Source: Chloracidobacterium sp. (GTDB lineage Bacteria > Acidobacteriota > Blastocatellia > Pyrinomonadales > Pyrinomonadaceae). Taken from it: a stretch of DNA of 64,000 nucleotides. The translations under genes were made by a program, and so were the position numbers. Location: positions 1,116,001-1,180,000 of the forward strand of contig JADJTD010000001.1 in assembly GCA_016711345.1 (NCBI GenBank). The letters are read 5' to 3'. Positions 16,506 through 24,757 of this stretch are shown one piece after another; the stretch's first letter is position 1; the number at the start of each line of letters is the position of its first letter. Under the pieces are notes generated by a model. The model had not been told where the DNA came from. It worked only from the letters and a program-made list of their open reading frames with translations, and searched no databases.

Positions 16506-17075
16506 ATGAAACGATGCAGTTGGGCAACGAACGAATTAAATGTCGCTTACCACGATGCAGAATGGGGTGTGCCTGTACACGATGATCGAACCCTGTTTGA
16601 GTTTCTGATTCTTGAGGGAGCTCAGGCCGGTTTGAGTTGGGATACGATCCTCAAAAAGCGTGATGCCTATCGCAAAGCATTCGACAATTTCGATCCGGCA
16701 AAAGTTGCGAAATATTCAGACGCAAAATGCGCAAAATTATTAACAAACGAAGGCATCATCCGTAACCGTTTGAAGATCGCCTCCGCAGTATCAAATGCCA
16801 ATGCCTTTCTGAAAGTGCAAAAAGAGTTCGGCTCATTTGATAAATATATCTGGGGATTTGTCGGCGATAAGCAGATCGTCAACAAACTAAAAGGCGGCGA
16901 CGTTCCGGCGACTTCGCCGATCTCAGACGCGATCAGCAAAGATCTGAAAAAACGCGGATTCAATTTTGTCGGCTCGACCATTATCTATGCGTTCATGCAG
17001 GCGACCGGAATGGTCAATGATCATTTGGTGACGTGTTTTCGATACAAGGAGGTTAGGCAGAAACCCGACCGGTAG
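16506..17075 (+). CDS. tag: DNA-3-methyladenine glycosylase I
   Basis: The 189-residue protein matches TagA, the base-excision enzyme that removes 3-methyladenine from alkylated DNA. The N-terminal MKRCSWAT..YHDAEWGVP block carries Cys4 and His16, and HLVTC near the C-terminus supplies His and Cys. These are the four zinc ligands of the family. GAQAGLSWDTILKKR is the typical substrate-pocket segment. The last five residues (QKPDR) and the stop codon are encoded by the left arm of the inverted repeat at 17060-17136, so the C-terminus may have been rewritten by insertion of that element. Confidence 0.93.
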   Translation: MKRCSWATNELNVAYHDAEWGVPVHDDRTLFEFLILEGAQAGLSWDTILKKRDAYRKAFDNFDPAKVAKYSDAKCAKLLTNEGIIRNRLKIASAVSNANAFLKVQKEFGSFDKYIWGFVGDKQIVNKLKGGDVPATSPISDAISKDLKKRGFNFVGSTIIYAFMQATGMVNDHLVTCFRYKEVRQKPDR

Positions 17076-17136
17076 GGAGGGTGCGCAACGTCACGCATAA
17101 ATTAACATCGCGCACACTCGCTACCACTCGGGTTTC
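17060..17136. repeat. Intergenic inverted repeat, AACCCG/CGGGTT family
   Basis: The left arm begins GAAACCCGACCGGTAG (17060) and the right arm ends CTACCACTCGGGTTTC (17136). Inner GTGCGC/GCGCAC segments also pair. The left arm encodes the end of tag and its stop codon. The right arm ends 11 bases before the ybaK ATG. Shorter related segments lie at about 16478-16494 and about 33846-33880. Confidence 0.75.
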
Positions 17137-17147
17137 CGTCTTTGAAG

Positions 17148-17624
17148 ATGGACTATCCAATAACACCGGCCGTCAGATGTTTGCGGGACAAGAAGGTTGA
17201 TTTTGTGCCGCATTTATACGATTACGTTGAAAAAGGCGGCACAGCGGAATCGGCGAGACAGTTAGGCGTTGACGAACACGCGATAGTGAAAACTTTGGTA
17301 TTTGAAACAAACGAGCGAAAGCCTTTGATCGTCCTGATGCACGGCGACCGGCAAGTCTCAGCAAAGAATCTCGCACGTCACTTAGGCGTGAAATCCGTCG
17401 AGCCGGCAACGCCCGAACGTGCAAACAAATGGACCGGCTATCTGGTCGGCGGCACATCGCCGTTTGGTTTAAAAACTCAAATGCCGATCTATGTCGAGAA
17501 AACGATCGTTGATTTGGAACGCATCTATATCAACGGCGGCAAGCGTGGGTTTTTGGTCGAGGTCAATCCGGATGTTCTAAAAGAGGCCGTTAAAACCGAA
17601 GAGGTGGATGTAGGAATTGAGTAA
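17148..17624 (+). CDS. ybaK: Cys-tRNA(Pro)/prolyl-type deacylase, YbaK/EbsC family
   Basis: The 158-residue protein is a YbaK/EbsC editing-domain protein, which hydrolyses Cys-tRNA(Pro) mischarged by prolyl-tRNA synthetase. Typical blocks are TPAVRCLRDKKVDF, KTLVFE, ..VLMHGDRQVSAKNLARHL, and GYLVGGTSPFGLKTQMPIYV, where GG.SPfG is the family signature. KRGFLVEVNPDVL closes the fold. The ATG at 17148 is preferred over an in-frame TTG at 17142. The gene overlaps the next small gene by 8 bases. Confidence 0.92.
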   Translation: MDYPITPAVRCLRDKKVDFVPHLYDYVEKGGTAESARQLGVDEHAIVKTLVFETNERKPLIVLMHGDRQVSAKNLARHLGVKSVEPATPERANKWTGYLVGGTSPFGLKTQMPIYVEKTIVDLERIYINGGKRGFLVEVNPDVLKEAVKTEEVDVGIE

Positions 17625-17901
17625 AGAAAAACAGGCATTAGAGATCCAAGATTCGATTCGTCAAATACTCTTTTGGGATTGGGATCCAATAGGTATTGCA
17701 GACGAAGAATTACCCGACGATGAATATGATTCGTATATTGCACCCGTGTTTAGAATTTTGATTGGCACAAGGTCGGAAAATGATCTGATCAACTTTCTGC
17801 ACACAACCGCACATGAAACTATTGGCCTTTCAGGCGGAGACCCGGAGATGTTGCGAGGAGTAGCGAAAAAGCTTTTATTGTTGGATGTTGGTTTGAAGTA
17901 G
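17617..17901 (+). CDS. Hypothetical protein, about 94 residues
   Basis: The small acidic protein has a conserved-looking core LFWDWDPIGI (19-28) and DEYDSYIAPVFRIL (37-50), followed by an amphipathic C-terminal helix. Its pattern resembles short DUF1871-like hypothetical proteins, but I cannot assign it firmly. It starts with TTG at 17617, overlapping the ybaK stop by 8 bases, so translational coupling is likely. fadA begins 10 bases after its stop. Confidence 0.6.
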   Translation: MSKEKQALEIQDSIRQILFWDWDPIGIADEELPDDEYDSYIAPVFRILIGTRSENDLINFLHTTAHETIGLSGGDPEMLRGVAKKLLLLDVGLK

Positions 17902-17911
17902 GTAGATTGAT

Positions 17912-19093
17912 ATGAAAGAAGCAGTAATTGTATCAGCCGTGCGGACGGCTGTGGGAAAGGCTCCGAAAGGCACTTTAAAAAATACGCGGCCTGATGATTT
18001 GGGAGCAGCAGCAATAAAGGAAGCGGTCGCTCGCGTTCCCGGTCTCGATCCCATGCAGATCGAAGACGTGATAATGGGCTGCGCTTTTCCTGAGGCTGAG
18101 CAGGGGATGAATGTCGCACGAACCGCGATGATCGCGGCGGGTTTGCCTGTGGAGACCAGTGCGATGACCGTCAATCGATATTGCTCGTCGGGTTTGCAGA
18201 CGATCGCGCTCGCGGCAGATCGCATTGCGACCGGCGGTGCAGATGTGATCGTCGCGGGCGGGCTTGAGACAATGTCGATGATACCAATGGGCGGCAACGT
18301 CTTTCGGCCAAATCCATCGATCGCTGACAGTTATCCCGATTATTATCTCAACATGGGATTGACTGCCGAAAATCTTGCACGCAAATACGAGATCACGCGC
18401 GAGCAGGCTGACGAATTTTCATATAATTCACATCGCAAGGCTCTCGCGGCAATCAGCGAAGGTAAATTCGCAGACGAGATCATTCCGATGAATGTTTTCG
18501 TCGATGAGATTGATGAAAAAGGCCGTGTTCGCCGCAAAGAGATCGTCTTCGCCCAGGACGAAGGACCTCGTGCCGACACTTCGATCGAAGGGCTGGCGAA
18601 ACTCAGAGCCGTATTTCACGTTAATGGAACAGTAACCGCAGGAAACTCTTCGCAGATGTCTGACGGTGCGGCGGCAGTAGTCGTTATGTCGGCGGATAAA
18701 GCCAACGAGCTTGGCATCAAGCCGCTGGCGAGATTTGTCTCGTTCGCGACAGCCGGATGCTTGCCCGAAGAAATGGGCATCGGCCCGGTTTATGCGATAC
18801 CGAAAGCTTTGAAAATGGCTGGATTGACGCTCGATCAGATAGACGTGATCGAGTTGAACGAAGCATTCGCCGCTCAAGGTTTGTCTGTGATGAAGGTTCT
18901 CGAAATGGACCCGTCAAAAGTAAATGTCAACGGCGGGGCGGTCGCTCTCGGACATCCATTGGGCTGCACCGGTGCGAAATTGACCGCGACATTATTACAG
19001 GAATTGAAACGCCGCAATGCACGCTACGGAATGGTCACAATGTGCGTCGGCGGCGGCATGGGAGCCGCTGGTATTTTTGAAAGATTGGATTAG
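17912..19093 (+). CDS. fadA: Acetyl-CoA C-acyltransferase (thiolase)
   Basis: The 393-residue thiolase performs the last beta-oxidation step, cleaving 3-ketoacyl-CoA. The nucleophilic cysteine is in NRYCSSGLQ (about residue 91), the catalytic histidine in GGAVALGHPLGCTGA (about 349) and the second cysteine in MCVGGGMGAAGIF (about 379). EAVIVSAVRTAVGK opens the fold as in FadA enzymes. Length is typical. It forms a functional set with fadN upstream and fadE downstream, as in the B. subtilis fadNAE operon. Confidence 0.95.
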   Translation: MKEAVIVSAVRTAVGKAPKGTLKNTRPDDLGAAAIKEAVARVPGLDPMQIEDVIMGCAFPEAEQGMNVARTAMIAAGLPVETSAMTVNRYCSSGLQTIALAADRIATGGADVIVAGGLETMSMIPMGGNVFRPNPSIADSYPDYYLNMGLTAENLARKYEITREQADEFSYNSHRKALAAISEGKFADEIIPMNVFVDEIDEKGRVRRKEIVFAQDEGPRADTSIEGLAKLRAVFHVNGTVTAGNSSQMSDGAAAVVVMSADKANELGIKPLARFVSFATAGCLPEEMGIGPVYAIPKALKMAGLTLDQIDVIELNEAFAAQGLSVMKVLEMDPSKVNVNGGAVALGHPLGCTGAKLTATLLQELKRRNARYGMVTMCVGGGMGAAGIFERLD

Positions 19094-19102
19094 GAGAGTT
19101 TA

Positions 19103-19162
19103 GCCACGAATGACACGAATCACACAAATATTTTTATTCGTGACATTCGTGTAATTCGTGGC
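19103..19162. repeat. Intergenic inverted repeat, GCCACGAAT family (copy 1)
   Basis: GCCACGAATGACACGAAT (19103-19120) pairs with ATTCGTGTAATTCGTGGC (19145-19162) with few mismatches. It fills the fadA-fadE gap and ends 11 bases before the fadE ATG. Close copies lie at 49541-49610 and 50344-50404. Confidence 0.85.
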
Positions 19163-19173
19163 AAAAAGATTTT

Positions 19174-20955
19174 ATGGAAACACAAATGGAACGAGAATAT
19201 CTGAAAGGCGGCGAATTTCTTATCGCCGAATCGACGGCGGGCGAGATATTTACGCCTGAGGATCTGACCGATGAGCAGCGGATGATCGGCGACACAACGA
19301 AAGAATTCGTAGATAACGAAGTGCATCCCCAGCTTCCAGCGATGGAGCAGCACGCATGGGAGATCGCCCGCGAACTGTTAAAAAAAGCTGGCGAACTCGG
19401 CCTTCTCGGAGCAACTATTCCCGAAGAATACGGCGGCCTTGGGCTCGATCAAACAACGGGCGTTGTGATCGCTGAAATGATCGGACGTGGGGGCGGATTT
19501 GGAACGACGTTTGGCGCTCAGACATCTATTGGAGTGCTGCCAATCCTATATTTTGGCTCCGAAGAATTAAAACACACGTGGATACCTAAGATCGTTTCCG
19601 GAGAATTAGTTACTGCATATTGCTTAACCGAAAGTGGTTCAGGCTCCGATGCACTCGGTGCCAAGACGATCGCAAAACTCACCGACGACGGACAGCATTA
19701 CATTCTCAATGGCGAGAAAATGTGGATCTCGAACGGCAGTTTCGCGGACGTCTTTGTCGTCTTTGCAAAGGTGGACGGCGAGAAGGAAAAGTTCTCGGCA
19801 TTCGTCGTAGAACGCAGCGAAAACTGCCGCCCCGGTAATGAAGAGCACAAAATGGGCATCAAATCATCCTCGACGACGGCGCTCATTCTGTCTGACTGCA
19901 AGATCCCGGCGACCAATCTCATAGGCAACGTCGGCGACGGAGCAAAGATCGCTTTCAACATCCTGAACGTCGGCCGTTTCAAACTCGGTGCATCAGTAAC
20001 AGGTGGAGCAAAGCTCGCAATTCACGAAGCAGTCCGCTACGCCAACGAGCGCGAACAATTTGGTAAAAAGATCTCGTCATTCGGCGCGATCAAACACAAA
20101 CTCGCCGAGATGGCGGTCCGCACTTGGGTTTCCGAATCGATCACTTATCGCACGGTCGGCATGATCGATTCTCTTATAGGCGACGGAGCAGACACCGCGA
20201 AAAAAATGCAGTCGATCGAGGAGTATGCGGTCGAATCGTCGATCAACAAGGTCGCGTGCAGCGAAGCTCTCGATTATGTGGTTGATGAGTTGGTCCAGAT
20301 CTTTGGCGGCTACGGTTATTCGGCTGACTATCCTGCGGAAAAGGCATATCGTGATTCTCGTATCAATCGAATCTACGAGGGAACAAATGAGATCAATCGA
20401 ATGCTGATTCCCGGTCAGTTGATGAAGCGGGCGATGAAAGGCAAACTCGGCATCATTCCCGCGGCGATGGCATTGCAGGACGAAATACTTAACCCTCAAA
20501 TGTCATTCGATGAAGATACCGGAATCCTCGCAGCCGAAACAAAACTCGCTCAAAATGCAAAGAAAATTGCGTTAATGGTGCTCGGCACAGCGGCACAAAA
20601 ATACATGATGGCACTCGCGGACCAGCAAGAGATCTTGCTCAACTGCGCCGACATCATTATGGACGCATATCAAATGGAAACGGCAATTCTGCGTGCTAAA
20701 AAATTCGCTGAAGCCAACGGCGAAGAAGCTGCCGCACGTTATGTTGATATGGCTGGCGTATTTTGTAACGACGCGATCCAACGTATCGATATGAAAGCCC
20801 GCAACACCATCGCCGCGATGGCCGAGGGCGACGAAGGCCGCACAATGCTCGTCGCTCTAAAGCGGTTTACCAAAAACAATTCGCCGATAAATACTATTGC
20901 GGCTCGACAGCGTATCGCCGATGTTTTGATCGCGGCCAACACTTACGCTCTCTAG
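19174..20955 (+). CDS. fadE: Acyl-CoA dehydrogenase (FadE type, long)
   Basis: The 593-residue flavoenzyme introduces the first double bond into acyl-CoA. YCLTESGSGSDALGAKT is the FAD/substrate signature (about 149-165), followed by EKMWISNGSFADVFVVFAKV. The catalytic base is the glutamate of RIYEGTNEINRM (about 399). A C-terminal extension of about 170 residues after the third helical domain matches the long FadE/very-long-chain type, not the usual 380-residue enzymes. It completes the FadN-FadA-FadE set. Instead of a Shine-Dalgarno, an inverted repeat ends just upstream of the ATG. Confidence 0.95.
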   Translation: METQMEREYLKGGEFLIAESTAGEIFTPEDLTDEQRMIGDTTKEFVDNEVHPQLPAMEQHAWEIARELLKKAGELGLLGATIPEEYGGLGLDQTTGVVIAEMIGRGGGFGTTFGAQTSIGVLPILYFGSEELKHTWIPKIVSGELVTAYCLTESGSGSDALGAKTIAKLTDDGQHYILNGEKMWISNGSFADVFVVFAKVDGEKEKFSAFVVERSENCRPGNEEHKMGIKSSSTTALILSDCKIPATNLIGNVGDGAKIAFNILNVGRFKLGASVTGGAKLAIHEAVRYANEREQFGKKISSFGAIKHKLAEMAVRTWVSESITYRTVGMIDSLIGDGADTAKKMQSIEEYAVESSINKVACSEALDYVVDELVQIFGGYGYSADYPAEKAYRDSRINRIYEGTNEINRMLIPGQLMKRAMKGKLGIIPAAMALQDEILNPQMSFDEDTGILAAETKLAQNAKKIALMVLGTAAQKYMMALADQQEILLNCADIIMDAYQMETAILRAKKFAEANGEEAAARYVDMAGVFCNDAIQRIDMKARNTIAAMAEGDEGRTMLVALKRFTKNNSPINTIAARQRIADVLIAANTYAL

Positions 20956-20976
20956 CTTTTTGATCTTTGACAATCC

Positions 20977-21011
20977 AAAAAAAATGCCCGGAAACTGCTG
21001 ACAGTTTCCGG
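20977..21011 (-). terminator. Rho-independent terminator of glycine-zipper gene 1
   Basis: CCGGAAACTG (20988-20997) and CAGTTTCCGG (21002-21011) form a perfect 10-bp stem with a CTGA loop. On the minus strand a run of eight T follows (20984-20977). It serves the gene at 21038-21466 and may also block read-through from fadE. Confidence 0.85.
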
Positions 21012-21037
21012 ACTAATGATCTGCATTCTAAAACCGA

Positions 21038-21466
21038 TCAGTATCTGCGATAATTTTTCGGCTTCTGGATCTTTGTGGCAATATAGCCGCCGCCTGCACC
21101 GGCCGCTGCGCCGATCAATGCACCTTTCTTGCCGCCGATCAACGCACCGAGAATAGCTCCGGCACCTGTGCCGATACCTATATTCATTGCCTTTCGATGG
21201 CGTTGATAGACATTAGGACGCCCGTCATTGTAGTTGTAATAGCCGTTATCGTTATAACGGTCCGAGTAATTGGCACTGCGATATTCACGGTTTCCCCGCT
21301 TTTTGTTCTTGTACCAACCCTTGTGAAGCCCGTTGTCGTGTCCATTGCTTTTATAATGGCTTCTAGTTTGGCAAGAACGTGTCTGTGCGTCTGCAGAAAT
21401 TGACATCATGGGAATAGCAGCAGCCACCATCAAACTCATCACAATCGTGGAAATAATCTTTTTCAT
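21038..21466 (-). CDS. Secreted glycine-zipper protein (paralogue 1)
   Basis: The 142-residue product has a signal peptide (about 1-28, ending near ADAQ) and an Asn/Tyr/Arg-rich middle. A glycine-zipper follows (GIGTGAGAILGALIGGKKGA, then LIGAAAGAGGGYIATK), typical of glycine-zipper 2TM outer-membrane or periplasmic proteins. The start at 21466 is supported by GGGAG about 11 bases upstream. The gene at 21737 encodes a shorter paralogue with the same RRHRK..NIG.G.GA pattern, so this is a tandem duplication. Function unknown. Confidence 0.75.
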   Translation of the reverse strand: MKKIISTIVMSLMVAAAIPMMSISADAQTRSCQTRSHYKSNGHDNGLHKGWYKNKKRGNREYRSANYSDRYNDNGYYNYNDGRPNVYQRHRKAMNIGIGTGAGAILGALIGGKKGALIGAAAGAGGGYIATKIQKPKNYRRY

Positions 21467-21665
21467 TTTGTTTGGATCTCCCTTTTTATTTCGAGGGATG
21501 ACCCTCGCTAATATTTCAATTTGCAACATGCGTGCCATTGGTATTTTTCCTGTGATTTACTAATGTTTATTGCCAAAACAAAAATGGATCAGATCTTGCG
21601 AAACGATATCCGACATGGCCTGACGTAAATCGTGCGACACTTGTTCAATGAGAAAAGCGTTCGCT

Positions 21666-21702
21666 AAAAGAAAAAGCCCCGAGCTCAATAATGCTTGGGG
21701 CC
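21666..21702 (-). terminator. Rho-independent terminator of glycine-zipper gene 2
   Basis: GCCCCGAGC (21676-21684) pairs with GCTTGGGGC (21693-21701) with one mismatch. On the minus strand TTTTTCTTTT follows. It lies about 35 bases past the stop at 21737. Confidence 0.8.
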
Positions 21703-21736
21703 TTCTCCTTCTTCTAATCTAATGCGATCTAACCGA

Positions 21737-22105
21737 TTAGTAATTGCGCGGTGTACGTCGAACAACCCACCTTCGTGTATAGTTCTTAGACTTTTGCTTG
21801 TGTGTAACTAAAGCTCCGCCGCCGGCACCTGCAAGGCCGCCGATTAACACTCCTTTCTTACCACCGATCAAGCCGCCAACCAAAGCACCAGCAGCCGATC
21901 CGGCACCGATGTTGACAAGCTTTCTATGACGTCGATAAAATCCCGGTTTCCTGACCGCTACTAGGCGTCCACGCCTATCACGGTAGTATTTAGTCTGGGT
22001 TCTAACCTGAGCACTCGCTGCCGTTGTCGAAGTTTCAGCTACGAACGGAACGCCGATACCTATCACTAATGCCATTAAAGATGTCGTAATGTATTTCTTC
22101 ATCAT
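21737..22105 (-). CDS. Secreted glycine-zipper protein (paralogue 2)
   Basis: The 122-residue product has a signal peptide (about 1-32) followed by KYYRDRRGRLVAVRKPGF. A glycine-rich double helix follows (GAGSAAGALVGGLIGGKKGV, then LIGGLAGAGGGALVTHK) and a basic tail. GGGAG 7 bases before the ATG fixes the start. It shares the zipper and flanking RRHRK motif with the downstream paralogue. These proteins often sit in the cell envelope; no specific role can be read from the sequence. Confidence 0.75.
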   Translation of the reverse strand: MMKKYITTSLMALVIGIGVPFVAETSTTAASAQVRTQTKYYRDRRGRLVAVRKPGFYRRHRKLVNIGAGSAAGALVGGLIGGKKGVLIGGLAGAGGGALVTHKQKSKNYTRRWVVRRTPRNY

Positions 22106-22484
22106 ATTATTTCTCCCGTAGATCTCAATAGAGATGTTTTATTTCACCCTTTTCAAGTGCAATGACTATGCCACAACAGGCTAAATGTAACAATATCAAT
22201 GCCTTGCGGCTCCACAATAAGAGATTCACGTTGAATACATCATACGAAATCGGCCATCATCCAACCGTATGGTGCGTTACAAATCAAAAAATTACGGGTT
22301 TCTGGCCGCGCCGCTCTTATCAATGTTTAAAGGCTGGAAAATCATGTCATATCTGGAAAGTTACGTCGTATATGGAAAATTGGTATTTCAATTTTCGGCG
22401 AATGGCGCTAGTGTGAAGGTCGTGGAAATTTTAAGGAATGCGCGGCTATGGTAAAATCTCGATTAACAGCTTTCTCCGATAATA
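22106..22484. other. Intergenic region without a supported gene
   Basis: About 380 bases between divergent genes. Short frames here encode nothing recognisable. ATGGTAAAATCTC at 22447-22459 resembles the right end of the CCACAGAG-family repeat (GTGGTAAAATCTC at 537-549), so it may be a decayed copy. Confidence 0.4.
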
Positions 22485-23336
22485 ATGTTAAAAAATTCGA
22501 TCCCAGAACTTGCCCTATTTTTCGACCTTGAGTGGGTCCCCGATGCCGCAGGGGCAAAGCGGCTGTTTGATCTGCCCGACGAGTCTACAGAGCTTGAGGC
22601 TATGCAGCGGCTTTGGGAACATTCGCCAAAATACAACGCTGAAAACAATCCGCGTCCGTTTTTGAAGTATATGTTCTCGCGTGTTGTGTCGATCGCTTTC
22701 CTATCACGTCGTCTTGTATATCGCGACGGAGCACCCACGCTTGAATTTCGGCTCAACTCTTATCCCGAACTTCCGTTTGAAAGCGAAGACGTGGTCGAGG
22801 CGGAGATCATAGAGAGATTTCTCACCGCTGTCGGCAAACGGAGGCCGCAGCTTGTTGGCTACAACTCTGCTGCTTCCGACCTACAGGTTTTGATACAGCG
22901 CGGCATGATAAATGAAGTTTCTGCTCCCGACTTTTGCCGCCGGCCGCAAGACAAATGGGATAAATCGAACGACTACTTCACCCGCTGGGACAACGAAAAT
23001 CATCTTGATCTTCTCAGGCTTTTTTCCTCCGGCGAGATGACGCCGAGGCTCGACGAATTTGCAAAGGTTTGTGGCTTTCCCGGCAAGATCGATGTAAAAG
23101 GCGATCAGGTCACTGATCTTTGGCTGGAACGCAACATAACAAAGATCGTCGAATACAATCAGATCGATACGCTGAACACATATTTGGTTTGGCTGCGGCT
23201 GGTATATTTTTCAGGGCTGCTCGGCGAAGAAGATTATATCCTCGAACAGGAAACGTTTCGAGAGTTCCTCGAAACTGAAATGCAAAAACCGGAGAAGGCA
23301 TTTCTAAGCTCCTTCATAGAAAAGTGGCCGATTTGA
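22485..23336 (+). CDS. PolB-like 3'-5' exonuclease (DEDD superfamily)
   Basis: The 283-residue protein resembles the predicted PolB-like 3'-5' exonuclease family (DNA_pol_B_exo2). The DxE pair is in FFDLEW near residue 14. LVGYNSAASDLQVLIQRGM (about 125) is the second metal motif, and the YNQIDTLNTYLVWLRL segment (about 223-238) gives the last aspartate with the expected Tyr. No polymerase domain is attached. The DNA methyltransferase gene follows with overlap or 2-base spacing, so the two are probably one operon. Confidence 0.75.
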   Translation: MLKNSIPELALFFDLEWVPDAAGAKRLFDLPDESTELEAMQRLWEHSPKYNAENNPRPFLKYMFSRVVSIAFLSRRLVYRDGAPTLEFRLNSYPELPFESEDVVEAEIIERFLTAVGKRRPQLVGYNSAASDLQVLIQRGMINEVSAPDFCRRPQDKWDKSNDYFTRWDNENHLDLLRLFSSGEMTPRLDEFAKVCGFPGKIDVKGDQVTDLWLERNITKIVEYNQIDTLNTYLVWLRLVYFSGLLGEEDYILEQETFREFLETEMQKPEKAFLSSFIEKWPI

Positions 23337-23338
23337 AT

Positions 23339-24148
23339 ATGGAATTCGAAAAGATCTATCACGAAAACTGTATAGAAACGCTAAGTCGTATGCCCGACGA
23401 TCTTCTTGACATGACGATCACCAGTCCGCCATACGACGATCTGCGCGATTATAACGGTTATCACTTCCCTGTCGACGAAATTGCCGCGTCTCTTTACAAA
23501 AAGACGAAACCGGGCGGTGTAGTAATTTGGGTAGTTGGCGACAGGACGGTAAACGGCAATGAAACATTAACGAGTTTTCGCCATGCGATCACATTTCAAG
23601 ATGCGGGTTTCAAAGTTCATGACACGATGATCTATGTTAAGAACAATCCGATACCAAGCGACTGCGGAAAACGTTACAGACAAGCGTTCGAGTATATGTT
23701 CTGTTTCAGCAAGGGCCAGCCGAAAACTTTCAATCCAATTACTGAGCCGACGAAATCAGCCGGTCAAAAAATTGCTGCATTTCGCATAACAGGCAAGGGG
23801 AGAGGAAATGTTCCTGACGAAGACATTGGGCGTGAGATCAAGTCGGAGAGGAAACTCAGTAACATCTTTACTTACAATGTCGGAACTTCATCATCAAAGG
23901 ACAAGATCGCTTTTGGGCATCCTGCTATTTTTCCTGAACGGCTTGCCGAAGATCAGATCAGGACATGGACAAACGAAGGTGATCTTGTTTACGACTGCTT
24001 TATGGGCAGCGGAACAACCGCAAAGGTCGCACAGCTCTTAGATCGCCAATGGATCGGGTCGGAAATTTCAGAGGAATATGTAAAGATCGCCCAAACAAGA
24101 TTGTCACAATATATTCCCGATAAAAAGAACTTTTCAGCGGGAAAATAA
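23339..24148 (+). CDS. Orphan DNA methyltransferase (N4-cytosine/N6-adenine, beta type)
   Basis: The 269-residue protein is an N6_N4_Mtase family enzyme. The catalytic motif TSPPYDDL comes first (about residue 28) and the SAM motif FMGSGTTAKVAQ lies near the end (about 220), followed by WIGSEISEEYVKIAQ. This order is the beta class, and SPPY often indicates N4-cytosine methylation. No restriction endonuclease or specificity subunit is nearby. ATG 23339 lies 2 bases after the exonuclease stop; a GTG at 23324 would overlap it. Recognition site unknown. Confidence 0.9.
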   Translation: MEFEKIYHENCIETLSRMPDDLLDMTITSPPYDDLRDYNGYHFPVDEIAASLYKKTKPGGVVIWVVGDRTVNGNETLTSFRHAITFQDAGFKVHDTMIYVKNNPIPSDCGKRYRQAFEYMFCFSKGQPKTFNPITEPTKSAGQKIAAFRITGKGRGNVPDEDIGREIKSERKLSNIFTYNVGTSSSKDKIAFGHPAIFPERLAEDQIRTWTNEGDLVYDCFMGSGTTAKVAQLLDRQWIGSEISEEYVKIAQTRLSQYIPDKKNFSAGK

Positions 24149-24213
24149 CAACCTTAGGATGCGAATTCACGTCTAAATGGTAACGTCCGACATAAAGTGT
24201 AGGTTTATAGTCT

Positions 24214-24750
24214 ATGAAAAAACTATTCTTTGCGATTTTCGCTCTATTTTGCTTTTCAGCGATAATGCATGCCCAGCCGCGGCCGGTGGATAAAACTGCT
24301 GCGAAGTCAACAAAAGCCTTGCCCGAATCGTTTAAGGCTCGTTACGACGGCGGCATTTTTGGTTCGACAGGAAAGGAGAAAGGCTACTTCAAATTTGATG
24401 ATGCGAATGAGCGTGTAGTTTTTTATCGTGAAGACAATCGTGAGTTATTTACAATTCCCTACGCCTCGCTGCTCGTTATTTACCCAGATGTTAAAGAGCA
24501 TATGTCTCAAACGGGAAATGTCATCAGCCGGCTACCGCTTCCCGGCGCCGGACTTGCCGGGTTGAAATCGACAGAGAGCAAATACCTCGTCATCAATTTC
24601 GACGACCCCGATGTCGATGCAAAAGGAACGGCAAACTTCAAATTTAATGATAAGGAATTGCTGCTTACGTTCATTGATGCCCTGGGAACAAGAGCGAAAT
24701 TGAAACAGCGCGGCCAGGCTTATTATCGGCCAAGAAAATCCGACTTCTGA
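24214..24750 (+). CDS. Secreted hypothetical protein
   Basis: The 178-residue protein has a signal peptide (about 1-22, cleavage near MHAQ). The mature part is beta-rich: FKARYDGGIFGSTGKEKGYF, ERVVFYRED, and a PH-like strand pattern SKYLVINFDDPD. It ends with a basic tail. I do not recognise a family. It lies 66 bases after the methyltransferase and converges with rsmE. Confidence 0.6.
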   Translation: MKKLFFAIFALFCFSAIMHAQPRPVDKTAAKSTKALPESFKARYDGGIFGSTGKEKGYFKFDDANERVVFYREDNRELFTIPYASLLVIYPDVKEHMSQTGNVISRLPLPGAGLAGLKSTESKYLVINFDDPDVDAKGTANFKFNDKELLLTFIDALGTRAKLKQRGQAYYRPRKSDF

Positions 24751-24757
24751 GCCGTGA

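Noticed and set aside
22485..24148. Complete restriction-modification system
   Set aside because: No restriction endonuclease, specificity subunit or Vsr-like gene lies next to the methyltransferase.
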